Assembly: GCA_016987375.1 (NCBI GenBank)
Contig: PJRA01000361.1
Coordinates: 308,938-344,082, forward strand
Length of the DNA: 35,145 bases
Reading direction: 5' to 3'
Origin: Brachionus koreanus
Lineage: Eukaryota > Rotifera > Eurotatoria > Ploima > Brachionidae
Part shown: one piece after another, positions 20,352 to 30,722 of the stretch
How the letters are laid out: every line of letters starts with the position of its first letter
How positions within the stretch are numbered: the first letter of the stretch is position 1
Notes under the pieces: generated by a model
What the model saw: the letters and a program-made list of their open reading frames with translations, nothing else
Databases searched by the model: none
Told to the model about the DNA's origin: nothing
Program-made: the position numbers and the translations under genes

Positions 20352-21819
20352 CTTTGATGAAACTAATAATAATAATAGTTATACGGTCAAATTTTGCTTA
20401 ACTAAACATAGTTGACTTTTCATTTTTTTTATTTCTACAGACATTGGCAGTGCATTACATTTGTTCACTACTCGGTTTGATAGAAAAATGTACTTTGCTT
20501 TACATTTTGTTAGTTGCGAGCAAATGCAAAGCTTGCTTCCAATACTCCTTCACTGAACTCATAAGTTCCGCATCACAATACCAATTGACGTAATATAAAG
20601 TTGAAAAAGCAATTCCCATTCACAAAAAAAACGATGATTAATCGATGAAAATTGATAGATGAATCATTAATGAGTTAGGAACAATTTCATCTAATTTTGA
20701 CGATGAAAATTAGTATATTTCATCGAAAATAATTGATGAAAACTTTCTTAATTACATCTAAATTTATTTCATTATTAAATAATTTTTTTTTTATTTTTCA
20801 AGCAATTTTAGGAATTATAATAAATAAAAAATTTAAAACCAAAAGATTTTTTAAAATTTTCTAACTATAATTCAGAATTTATCAACATGTTTGATTTGAA
20901 ACGAACATCAATACACATTTTCTCACTAGAAGGACTTTTTAATTTTTTATTCTTTAAGTTATTTATTTTAGAATTACTTAAAAGTCCTATAACTAGACTA
21001 GTAGCCGCTTGAGTAGATCTTAAATCAAAGTACATTACTTCCAATTAAATTACCTATTACAAAATAGCAAAAATTTATAAATTTCGGACTTAATGTGTAA
21101 TTTAATTTTTTCAAGCATTAAGTATATGCGGCTAGAGGTATGAATTTTCTGCCTGATTTTATAGTCGTTTTAATCATTTTTTTCTCATTATTTCTGTTTT
21201 TACGATTTTTTTTCCTTTGATGAATACAGTAATCGAGTTTTTAAAGGTATCTCTAAAAAAAAAAGAAAATATTAAAATAAAAATAAAAATAGACAATTAT
21301 TACTTTTCAAAATCTTTTCAGAAAGACTACCTCTTTATGATAATAAACAATTTATTGTGATAACTAAGTCTTGATTGTGTTAATTACTGTTTGAAAAATT
21401 AAATTTTCTCATGATCAAATTATAGTAACAAGAATAGATGGGATGATCTGTTAATTGAAAAAAAGGGAAGTCAAAATCCATACATCTATTTAGCACTAAC
21501 CAATAATATATAACGATCAATTTATTCTATGAATGAACGTTTTCTTGGCTCTAATCCAAAAAAACTCATTGACAATTGATAAGATGATTCAAGAATGAAA
21601 CAAAGATGAAAAATTTTGATGATTGGGTCAATCCTAAATGTTCTTTAAGAATAAAATGAAAATTTTTGGTTTTAATCGAAAAACATTTTTCATGTATAAA
21701 AATGAGATGATTTATACATGAAACATCCATGAAATCATCGTTTATAGCTTGACTGGGTTAATTATTCATTTGGTAAACTAAAATATTTTAAATTTAGTTC
21801 ATATTTTATTTGAAAAAAG
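20352..21819. other. No gene seen; GATGAAA-rich patches
   Basis: AT-rich. At 20620-20760, and again at 21500-21780, the motif GATGAAA or its complement TTTCATC recurs many times, giving imperfect short inverted repeats. No coding frame. Possibly old foldback-type elements. Confidence 0.35.
21688..21723. repeat. Perfect 13-bp hairpin
   Basis: TTTCATGTATAAA, a 10-nt loop AATGAGATGA, TTTATACATGAAA. No mismatch in the stem. Confidence 0.65.
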
Positions 21820-21860
21820 AAGTTTTCAACAAGTATAAATTAAATTTTTTTCTATGGTTA
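21820..21860 (+). repeat. Dispersed ~40-bp direct repeat, copy 2
   Basis: Second copy of the repeat at 20307-20351 (AAGTTTTCAACAAGTATAAA, then TTAAATTTTTTTCTATGGTT). Confidence 0.65.
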
Positions 21861-22323
21861 TTATTATCTTAAAAAAAAAACTAATAAATTTGGTAATGAC
21901 ACATATGATGATTTTTTTATTTTTAATTTAATAATAAATTATACAAATAAAAAATTGACTTTTATCTGAAAATTTATGCTTTAAATAAAAGAAAAAAATG
22001 TTTACTGTTATTTGATGCTTTTTTAGTTGAAAATTTGTCAAAGGGTCAAATATAAGACAAAAAGTTTAAAATCTTATCTTTTCTAAATAAAACTGATTTA
22101 AAGTGTGATTTAACCCAGAGATAATGAAGCTTTTTTTTGAGGTGAAGCTTAGATCATTTTTTCAACACTTATTTATGGAATAAATAAAACGAATCACAAT
22201 TATTTGTCTTTTGCTGAAAACTCTTAGAAAACTAAAAGTAAAAAAAAATAAAAAATTGTTTTAAAAATTTAAAATTGATCTTTTATAAAGAAAGGAAGAA
22301 AGGACCAGATATGGCAGAACCTT
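21861..22323. other. No gene seen
   Basis: AT-rich, stops in all frames, no repeat recognised. Confidence 0.35.
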
Positions 22324-22400
22324 TAGCTTAGTAGTCGCCGATTATCAAATGACCTTTACACATCATAATTGACGATATATTGTCAGTTTAATTTGATTAA
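22324..22400 (-). repeat. Dispersed ~74-bp repeat, copy 2 (inverted)
   Basis: Reverse complement matches 4014-4087. The shared blocks are ACAATATATCGTC, ATTATGATG and TCATTTGATAAT, then GGCGA and ACTAAG. Confidence 0.65.
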
Positions 22401-22804
22401 TGAATAAAATTCAATTCAAGCAATCTTAAATATTCTAGTAAATGTTTAAAAATGGAAGTAAGATTTCAAAATTGTTTGATAATTTTATTTATTAATAAAG
22501 AATCTAAAAAGAAAAACTATTTTACATTTATTTTAGAAATTTTTCAAAACTGAATGAAAAGAGATATTTCAAATTTAAGAAAATTTAGGAAAAAGTTTTA
22601 AATGATTTTCTTTTTATCTATTTTAAGCAATTCATAATAAAATTAGTAACTAATAAACAAATCATTGTTTGAGTTTAATAAGCAAATAGATAAATAAATA
22701 ATAAAATATCTTAGCTACTATCTAATGCTCGACTATAAATACGTTAAATAGCATTCTTTTACTTATTAATTAACAAAAAGACATTGCTAAAAACAAGTGG
22801 AATC
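22401..22804. other. Upstream region of the mucin-like gene
   Basis: AT-rich, no coding signal. The GACTATAAATACG at about 22732-22744 resembles a TATA box (TATAAATA), roughly 70 nt before the start codon, so it may be the promoter of the gene at 22805. Confidence 0.35.
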
Positions 22805-23342
22805 ATGAAACAAAATATCAAAAGTAATTTCATTAATTTCAAAATTCTTAATTTATTTTCAATTTCTAAAAGATTTATTTTACTTGTTGTTCTTTTTTGG
22901 AATTTTTCATAATGTATTTGGTCAACTAATCAGCACTTTAGATTATAGTTTGGAAACAGATTCTACTGAGGAATATAATTCTTCGATAACAATAGAACCC
23001 GAAGTGACCACAACCACAACCACAACCAGTACACCACCAAATTCAAATTCATTTATAATATCAACTGAATCTGAATCTACAAAAAAAAAAACTGAATCCA
23101 CATTAGAAACTAAATCTCCTTCAACTGTATCTAGTTCTACTCTCCCTATTACAAGTTCAATACCGGAAACTAATACAACTTCGAGTAATAACATGGAAGA
23201 GCCCGGACTTAATACCGGAGCTATAGTTGGTATAGCAGTTGGATCATTGATAGGAGTAGCAGGAATCGGAGGTATTAGTTATGTAATAATTAAAAAGAAA
23301 AAAGTTTCAGTTGCAGATGAAGAAGAACTAAAAAAATTCTAA
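22805..23342 (+). CDS. Small mucin-like type I membrane protein, two exons, 162 aa
   Basis: Exon 1 is 22805-22823 and exon 2 is 22873-23342, joined by a 49-nt intron (gtaatttc...ctaaaag) that splits an Asn codon. Splicing supplies the ATG: MKQNIKN then LFYLLFFFGIFHNVFG, a clear signal peptide of about 23 residues. The ectodomain (about 24-117) is Ser/Thr/Pro-rich, with a run of seven Thr and several sequons (NSS, NTT), so it is likely O- and N-glycosylated. One membrane span follows at about 121-145 (GAIVGIAVGSLIGVAGIGG..., GxxxG pattern). A KKKK stop-transfer stretch and a short cytosolic tail ending EEELKKF complete it. No folded domain is seen. Such proteins act as glycocalyx or coat components, but no specific role can be claimed. 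Start and splice are inferred from phase and signals. Confidence 0.82.
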
Positions 23343-23694
23343 AAGAATAAAATTTTTAAATTTCTAAATTTACCTCTAATTTATTTCAATGAATTTTAAA
23401 TTAATAAATTATTTTAAAATGACACCTAGTTGAATAAAAATTTAATTAGATTCTCGGTCAAAATTTTGCTTTTTTTTAAATGCTTTTTGTGGTTTTAGCA
23501 TTATTATGATTCAACAATTTTAAGTGATTTTATGTGTATAAAATAAACAGAATTAAATTCTCTTCAAAATGATTTGTTTAACTCTGTGCTTTTTTAAATA
23601 CTAAAAAAATTTTTTACAATTAAAACTTTAAACAAAAATTTTGATTGATTTAAAAAATTTGGTGATATGAACCTTTTGAGGAAAAAAGGGTAAA
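23343..23694. other. 3' flank of the mucin-like gene
   Basis: An AATAAA only 4 nt after the stop (23346-23351) and further ones near 23432 and 23540 could serve as poly(A) signals. No gene seen. Confidence 0.4.
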
Positions 23695-23726
23695 GTAGAG
23701 TATCATTCTCGATTAGAATACTCTAC
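23695..23726. repeat. Short hairpin
   Basis: GTAGAGTAT (23695-23703) pairs with ATACTCTAC (23718-23726); the intervening bases extend the pairing with a small bulge. Confidence 0.5.
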
Positions 23727-23877
23727 GTAATACTAGATTTGGCTGATTTCGGTATTCAACTTAGGAAACTTACTTACTTAAAAAGTATGCTCTAAATGCA
23801 CAGTTTTTCAGATGGATAATTAATTGTTATAAAAAGTGGAGCTATTTTTGAAATTATGAAATTAGAAATCAATGTTT

Positions 23878-24032
23878 GGACCCATCTCAACTAACTCAGT
23901 CGATCAAAAAGGATAAAAAGGTGATGTTGTTTGTTTGCTGGAATTTACAAAAGGTAATAGACTATGAACTAGTTCCAGGCGATAGTGCTTATAATGCAGA
24001 ACTTTATTCTAAACAATTAAAGCAAATTTATT
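23878..24032 (+). pseudogene. Mariner transposase fragment, plus strand
   Basis: One open frame reads DPSQLTQSIKKDKKVMLFVC, WNLQKVIDYELVPGDSAYNA, ELYSKQLKQI. This matches the mariner region just before the second catalytic Asp: the KVML.VWW block, the I.YELL.....N...Y..QL block. It sits upstream, in protein order, of the segment kept in the two minus-strand fragments. No ends visible. Confidence 0.75.
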
Positions 24033-24149
24033 CTTATTTTTTGAATATTTGCTAAAGTTTAGCTTTTTTTTAATTGATTAATTAAAAAATTGAAGAAAAA
24101 TGAAGAATTTTTTGACTCATTAAAGTCATTTTATTGTTTAATAAAAATC

Positions 24150-24710
24150 TTTTCATAAAAAACTTTTTCCTTTGAAAAGTTTTTCTTTCATCTTTTCTAT
24201 ATCAATTGCACTTAGAAGATTACTTGTTCTTGATGTCTTTTGAAGACTAAGTATTTTCTTAATCATTGTTGCCTCAGTTGTCTGCAATTTTTTTATTTGA
24301 CTTTTACTTAGGATGAAGTTTTCAAACCCATAGATAAGTGTAGCTCTAATAAACATTTTATAAAAGTGTATTTTAATTTTCATTGCTAGATATTTATTGT
24401 CAATTTGTAGGTTCTAAAATGTATAGAATGGTTTGAATGCTGATTTATTCTTGTATCAATTTGGTCTCTGCTATTGTCTTTGAGAATTACTGTGAGATAT
24501 TTTATCTTATTGACACATTTAATTTCAAAGTTATACATCTTGGGTTATATCTGTCACTTTTGGTTTCTTTACAAATAAAATGAACTGAAATTTTCTTGGA
24601 TTAAATTTATTTCCTATTGCATTCCATATTTCTCATATATATTAATTTCTTATTATAATTCTTTTAGTGTCTCTGTTAGATGAAAAATGTCATCTGCATA
24701 CATTATGCTT
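24150..24710 (-). mobile_element. Decayed non-LTR reverse transcriptase
   Basis: On the minus strand the polymerase box MYADDIF lies at 24686-24703. It is followed, through several frameshifts and stops, by HLTETLKEL, EINIYEKYG, FILFVKKPKVTDIT, INKIKYL-like and ILKDNSRDQIDTRI blocks. The last 76 codons (24383-24153) are open: MKIKIHFYKMFIRATLIYGF, ENFILSKSQIKKLQTTEATM, IKKILSLQKTSRTSNLLSAI. This is the palm and connection region of a non-LTR RT, distantly like the element at 4852-5475 (YKTYVRPVLTYGFE). 5' parts are lost. Confidence 0.8.
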
Positions 24711-24746
24711 TAACCCAAATGACATGCAGATGACCAACTCGACGTT

Positions 24747-25027
24747 ATGATTTTAAGCATTACCAATGAATCGAATGCAGAAGAATACTTGCACGAATTA
24801 ATCGAACAAAAAACAGGAACGTGCGTTTGGCGTTACAACTACTCGAAACCATGCACCAAGTTGAAGTCAAGGGTCTTCAATTGCAAACAGAACAGCAAGA
24901 CAATCAAAAATTACAGAAGTGAGTGTAACAATTACAAAGCGTAAATGAACAGTTGAATAGTCAAAGAGAGAATTTCAACGAACTGTTGAAATGTGTATAC
25001 ATGTCTCACAGGTGTATACATGTGAAC
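24747..25027 (+). pseudogene. Frameshifted coiled-coil protein fragment
   Basis: Three frames in succession look coding. First ILSITNESNAEEYLHELIEQ KTG; then, shifted by one base, NVRLALQLLETMHQVEVKGL QLQTEQQDNQKLQ; then LQSVNEQLNSQRENFNELLK C ending TAA at 25025-25027. Gln/Glu/Leu-rich heptads suggest one coiled coil broken by indels near 24820 and 24920. GC content is higher than the surroundings. A 12-nt direct repeat GTGTATACATGT occurs near its end (24993-25004 and 25012-25023). It might be a retroelement ORF1/Gag-like piece, but no family is recognised. Confidence 0.45.
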
Positions 25028-25287
25028 TAAAGGTCATCATTTTTCATATATAAATGCTTGTTTTTTATTCCAAAATTTTTTCTCAAGTTCTCCAATTAAG
25101 TAAAATTAAAAAAAAAAAGAAAAAATTAACATTTCAATTTTAATTTTTAAATGACTGAAAAATTGGCTTTTTATCTTAGAAAAAATCTAAAGAAACTCTT
25201 TTTTTTATTTTTATTAGCACTTATTTTTATATTACTATGTTTCAACTTAAAAATATTTATTAAAATCTTTTTATGAACTTATTACAG

Positions 25288-25367
25288 TTGGCTGAAAGGA
25301 AGGACTAAGTTCCATTCCAAACTGCCAGGGTTTATAACCCAAACTATATTTTAAATAAATAAATAAG
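25288..25367 (+). mobile_element. Non-LTR retrotransposon 3' end, copy C
   Basis: GGCTGAAAGGAAGGACTAAG then TCCATTCCAA...CTGCC and AACTATATTTTAAATAAATA (AATAAG) match the 3' ends at 8496-8652 and 14583-14738. Only about 80 nt are retained, a strong 5' truncation. Confidence 0.7.
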
Positions 25368-28300
25368 TTTTCCTATTAGATCTTCTCTTTAATTATTATT
25401 ATCAATACTTGCAAAAAAAAACAAAGAATTGATCGAAATGAATTATTTTTTATTTTTGATTTGATCAATAAAGACTTATCTTCATTTAGAAAAATATAAA
25501 CGTTTAAATAACTAGATATTTTTTATTTTGAATTTTAATTTTTTTCTAGCTTTTTTAATTTTAAGAAAAAGGTATAAAGCAAATTTTAGAATATTTCAAT
25601 TTTCCCGAAGTCTAACACTCAAAGGACTGGCTATTTTTGTCAAAAAATTTGTTTAAATGTTATATTAAAAGTATGAAACATAAAAGTATGTAACATGAAA
25701 AAGACTAAATTTAAAAGATCATTATCAAAGCTTTAAAATAAATATTAAAACAAAATACTGCTAAACAAAAAAATTAAACATTTTCACAAAAAATAAGTAA
25801 AAAAAACTAGTAGTTAAAAAAATTTTTATTTCTTCAAAGACTTCAAGTTGAAATATTTTATTTTAGAATTAAAAAGCGCTTTTGCTTTGTCTTACATTTT
25901 TACGTAAGATTTATTTTAACAAATATTTAAAAAATTTTGTCTTTATTTTATGCATTCATTTTTTTTTCAAATAAATTAATTGCTAAAATCTGCCATTGAT
26001 TATATAGAAATAGGGATGAAAAGTTTATTTCATTTTTACTTTAAATTTAGCTTTTTATTATTTCTTTATTTATTCTAGGTAAATATTAGCTCAAAAATTC
26101 AATACAACAAGATTTTTTTTGTAAAAAATTCTGCTTGATTCGTCGTCATAAAACAAAAAATTGTCAAACACTTGAAATCCGGTCTTATTTCCTAAATGGA
26201 CTTTGTCCAACAATCAAGCATTCGAATAGACTAATTGTGCAGTTTAAATGTCGCCTAGGGGACTTATTAAAATTCAATTTTTGAATATTGCCGCTTTTCA
26301 TTTATTGTACGGATTTCAAACCAAGAAAAATAAAATTTGCATGTTGAAAAAAATTTCAATTATATAAATTATGAAAAGCTGCCTTTCAATCGGAATCCGG
26401 TTTGTATTATTTAAAGAGTTTCTAGTGAGAAATTTGTATAAAATTTTTATTATTTTCTAAACCAAAAGATACTTAAAAATTCAAGTGGAGCGAAATAGCT
26501 TTTGAAAAGCTGCGTCCAATATTTAATGGTTTCTTTAATAAACTTTGCTCGTTTAAACAATTTTTAAGTCATCACACAAATCAAACTTAGTGGGAATAAA
26601 GCAACTTATGAGCCAAGACCGAAGGCTTTTCAAAGCCGAAGATTAATAGCTTTCATCAGAATTTAGATCATCATCAAAAACTCCTTAACTAAAGTGGTTT
26701 TTAGTTTTAAGTTTTGGATTTACGAATTAGCAAAGTTTTTCATCCACTTTTTTTTTTTCATATATTGGGTCACTCTTTGGGTGTCAGGTAGCCTCGTTTT
26801 AAAACAAATTTCAAGTATCATTAAGCAAATTTAGAAATGATGAAAAATCGAGTTTTTGAAGAGCTTTTAGAATGAGAAATTTTTAATTTAAACTCAATTT
26901 AAATTTTCCACTCCAAATGATTTTGGACATCGGAATTTTGGTCTATTTATATTTATTTAAGTGAATTTTAATTTTTTCAATTTTTTTGTTTTAGAGCTAG
27001 TTAATTCTTAATTTTCAAAATGGACTTGTTTCATCTGCTGTATTTTTTTTCTTTTTTTAAATAAAAATCAAGAAAACTAATTTAGATTTTATTAGCTTAC
27101 AATTAAATTTAACTCTCTAAAATATTAAGAAAATAGAAATAAAAAAATGTAAAAGTTGTTTGGATTTTTTGACAAATATTTTAAGTACTTTAAAATAAAG
27201 TTGGCCATTGGTGACTAATTTATGTAAGTCGTGAAATTTAATACTGGTCATGATTGAGTCCAAGTAATTCAAGTAGGTCTCGACTAGTTTTGGATCGAAA
27301 TTAAAACCACTTGTAAGTGATAACAAATTTTAATCCCTAATTTTTAATTTAATCCTTTTATTTTTGAGTTTTGATCAAAAAATAATATTAAATCGATCAA
27401 TCAAGCCAAATTTGAAAAGCTAAACACAGGGGCTTATCCGGAGTCCATTTTCTACTAAGGTTAGCAGATATTTCCATGTTTACACACGGTTTATTCACTA
27501 GGCTTCATACAAAGTAGCTCAGAAAGAGCTTGATTATTCAATTCCATTAATAATGCGAATTATGTAATCTGAAATATATTTGTCAACTACTGCTTTTAGG
27601 CTAAATTGTATTTTCAACATAAAAAAGAAAGCTTTTTCAAGTTTTGGACACATATTTTAAAACTAATTTTTTTAGGTTTTTTTTTCTATTTAAAATAAGA
27701 TTAAAGAATATTAATTAGGCCCATGCTAACGTTATAAATCTAAGCTTAAATTATATGTAGATTGAGAGATTGGAGAAGTGAGCGAACAACCGGAATAGCA
27801 AATATTTGAATAAGATTCAATTTTGAAAGCAAAAAGGGTCAAATTGGTTGATTTAATTTTTAATTTTTTATTTAAAAAAAAATAATAATAAAATAAAATC
27901 GTTTCTATGTACATTAAAAGCTCTTTTAGTAAGACCCATTTCGCAATTTTTATGATATTTTTATCGATTTTTTTTCTCCAGCTTATTAGTAAACAAGCGG
28001 ATATAATGGCGCATTTAACATCAATTTAAATTTTTTTAATTTTTGTTAAAAAGCATCCGCATAATTTACAGTAAATAGTTACTAGTATCTTGAGAAATGT
28101 AATGTTCATTTTGTCGTGTGAAATTAAACATACTCGGAATTATGGGTCACTAAATTATTCTTATTTTTGTTCACACTATTGTTTACTTTCTCTATGTAGA
28201 AAAGGCTTCAATTTCGTTTCAATGTTGAATTCAGGTCGAGTTAATTAGCTCACTGTCTTAATGAAATAGACAATTTTTTTTCACAAATTTTGACAAATAT

Positions 28301-29249
28301 ATTTCAATAAAATTATAGTTCGCAATTAGCTCTCTATTTTTTTTCTTTTTAGATTCAATATATTAAACACAATTGACATGTCTTAGACCTAATCATATTT
28401 TTTGCTTGTCATTTGTTTGAAATTTGATATTCTATTAAATCTTGTACAACAACAAAAAATTACGCAAAATTCAATTGTTAGTAGAAGCAAAAATTTTCAA
28501 ATTTAAATGAAAAGAAAATTTTCTAGCTAGCTCTAGTCAAAATCAAAAATTAATCAATTCAATTTAGTTAAAAATTTTAGATGTTAATTTTTTTTATTTT
28601 TTTTGAGTTGAGAAAGTAAAAGGAAAAATTTAGATTAACTTCAAAAATGAAATCTATTTTCTGTGAAAATTTAATTATTTATTTATTAGTATTAAATTAA
28701 CCTCCTTCAAGGAGAAGTAAAAGTAAAATTTGTTTTTAGAAAAAAAAATTATTATGTTTGACATGGATTTTAATCATATTTTCATGGATATTAATTAAAT
28801 TAAATTGTTTAAACACAGCCAGATTGAGTCCGAGATAATTTAATTATATGCTATGATAAGAAAAGAAACAAAATTTGCTAATGGCATAATCTTTTGAACA
28901 ACAAAAGCAAATCAAAAATTTTGCCTTTGGCGAATTTTTTACCTATGACCTTTTTAAATTCAGATTTGTCTATAAAATTAGATAGGAAAAATTATTAGTA
29001 TAAGAGAGAAACAAATTCAAAAGTTTGTTTTTTATTTTTTTAAATATTCAGTTTAAGTGTAAAAAAAAAAAAAAATAATGTATTATTTTGGTGGTTCAAA
29101 TAAACGTTTTTTTAGCTTAGTCTTAACATAATTATTTTCAAAATTCGATCATCCATAGTTTATAGATTAATAATTCAAAAAAGAAAAAAGAATTAATAAT
29201 CGATATGCATGAGTTGTTTAGATTTAGAAAAATTAAAATTAGATTTAAG
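25368..29249. other. Long unassigned region
   Basis: Mostly AT-rich DNA with no recognisable gene. A minus-strand open frame at 27117-27326 (SGFNFDPKLVETYLNYLDSI then MTSIKFHDLHKLVTNGQ) has richer GC and a natural-looking composition and may be an orphan exon, but it matches no family I know. GC-richer patches lie at about 26160-26270 and 27425-27520. This could be intronic or regulatory DNA of an unidentified gene or the upstream region of Shank. Confidence 0.3.
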
Positions 29250-29283
29250 CTAACCGAGCCATGGCTATCGCTTCTCGAAACAG
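29250..29283 (+). other. Possible small exon (non-coding or first coding)
   Basis: An acceptor-like TTTAAG precedes CTAACCGAGCCATGGCTATC, and the stretch ends in a consensus donor, CGAAACAG|GTGAGC. It carries an ATG in strong context (gccATGG, 29261). Joined to the putative acceptor at 32465 upstream of Shank, it would read MAIASRNRWHIFKL and stop in a TGA overlapping the Shank ATG, so it could be a 5' UTR exon with a uORF. Purely from splice signals. Confidence 0.25.
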
Positions 29284-30093
29284 GTGAGCTAGAATTAGCC
29301 TTAGAAAAAAAAATAGAATATCGATTTTCTAAAATTTTCAGTTTATTAAATTTCATTTTAAAACGTGTTCAAATCTAGCTAAACGCTAATCCATAATTCA
29401 ATAGAAAGCTTACGTGATTCAACAACTAGGAAAAATATTAAGAAATATTTTAGGCCTAAACGGATACCGTTTGTTTGACCACACAAGCACACACACACAC
29501 ACACAAATCGATATTTTTGTTTTCAAACGGTGTAAATTAGAAAATATTTACAATTGGGCCTAGCTATTTGTAAGCTAATGTTTGCATATCTCATCATTAT
29601 CATTTAAGCCACATATTTCATGATCAAAGTATTTTAAAGGCAAGCTTGCGTGACCAAACTAATTTAGAATACTTTCGTTAAATTTCAAAATCAATTTATC
29701 GATCCGCCAACAGAAGGCCTTTACGATATTGTCTAATCCATAAAGGTCACACACGCATACAACAACAAAAATTCACATAATTGCTAATCTTTAATTTTAT
29801 CTGTAGATTAAAATCACATTATTCCAGTTCATAAGATTGCTGTGCTGAGAGTTCATATCGGAAATTCATTGTTTAATTAATTTTGAATTATGTCTATGTA
29901 ATAATTATTTATTTAAAACGTAATTTAGAGGTTAAATTTCCTTTTGACAGCTCCAAACGGCACAGTGCCTTCTGTTCAGCCAGTCTGTTGTTAGGAATAT
30001 TTTTGTAATCTTTAATTGCAGCTTATCAAAAACGGTACTAAATTTTTGTTACATTAGGTCGTTGATTTCATTAATTCAGCTCTCTTTTTTTAA
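29284..30093. other. No gene seen; short GC-richer patch
   Basis: Includes a CA microsatellite (29488-29505) and a GC-richer patch at about 29945-29995 that is open on the minus strand (NIPNNRLAEQKALCRLELSK). Too short to identify. Confidence 0.3.
29488..29505. repeat. (CA)9 microsatellite
   Basis: Nine uninterrupted CA units, preceded by a partial CACACAAG unit. Confidence 0.9.
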
Positions 30094-30310
30094 CACTAGA
30101 AGCACCAAGCATTTTTTCGCGTTTTTTTAATTTTAAATTATTTTATAATAAAAACCGTAACAATTTTATTAAGTAATATTATTTTTAAAGAAAATTTTAA
30201 AATCTACATAAATCAAAAACGATATATTTATTTCAAAAATCCATTCAAAAGATACGAGGATTTAAAAATTTTTAAAACGAGTCATTTTGACTCGTTTGGT
30301 GCTTCTAGTG
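30094..30310. mobile_element. piggyBac-type MITE with TTAA target duplication
   Basis: Perfect 15-bp terminal inverted repeats: CACTAGAAGCACCAA at 30094-30108 and TTGGTGCTTCTAGTG at 30296-30310. The 217-bp element is bounded on both sides by TTAA (30090-30093 and 30311-30314), the target duplication of the piggyBac superfamily. A subterminal perfect palindrome AAACGAGTCA/TGACTCGTTT (30275-30297) is next to the right end. There is no coding capacity, so it would be moved by a transposase encoded elsewhere. No host gene appears interrupted. Confidence 0.88.
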
Positions 30311-30314
30311 TTAA

Positions 30315-30660
30315 TCAATTTTAAGCGCTAAGTGAATTGTATCAATACTTGTTTTGAGAGAAAAAATCCTATCATTCTCAGAATCCTGTTTTGTATTTTT
30401 TTTGTACTTTTAGCTTTATTTTTTCTGTTTCCCAATTTAAAATAATGAAACAATAGTCAAACAACGAGCAGATTAGAATTGTAAAGAGGGTTAAGTTGAC
30501 TATTAGAGATGTTTCTTCATGACGTCTTGTAGATGTTCTTAGTTTGTTGTTCTAAGTAATGAAGTATTGTAATAATTAGTTTGGTTTGTCAAAGAAAATT
30601 TCTCTTTGAACTAGTCAATTATAAAAATAAGAACCATAATATATAAACGGTAACAAAATT
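30315..30660. other. No gene seen
   Basis: AT-rich. It may include part of the 3' UTR of the retrotransposon whose terminus is at 30661-30722. Confidence 0.3.
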
Positions 30661-30722
30661 CTGAAGGAGCGTTAGCTCGGATACAGATTAAACAAATAAA
30701 TAATAAACAGCAATAAATAAAT
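30661..30722 (+). mobile_element. Non-LTR retrotransposon 3' terminus, second copy of the 4.1-4.8 kb family
   Basis: CTGAAGGAGCGTTAGCTCGG, ATACAG, then AAACAAATAAATAATAAACA and further AATAAATAAAT units. It matches the terminus at 4791-4831. No RT coding sequence is recognisable upstream, so this copy is either strongly 5' truncated or old. Confidence 0.7.

Noticed and set aside
29138..29356. 72-codon minus frame
   Set aside because: No family resemblance; it overlaps a better plus-strand splice-signal candidate and is stop-poor by chance.
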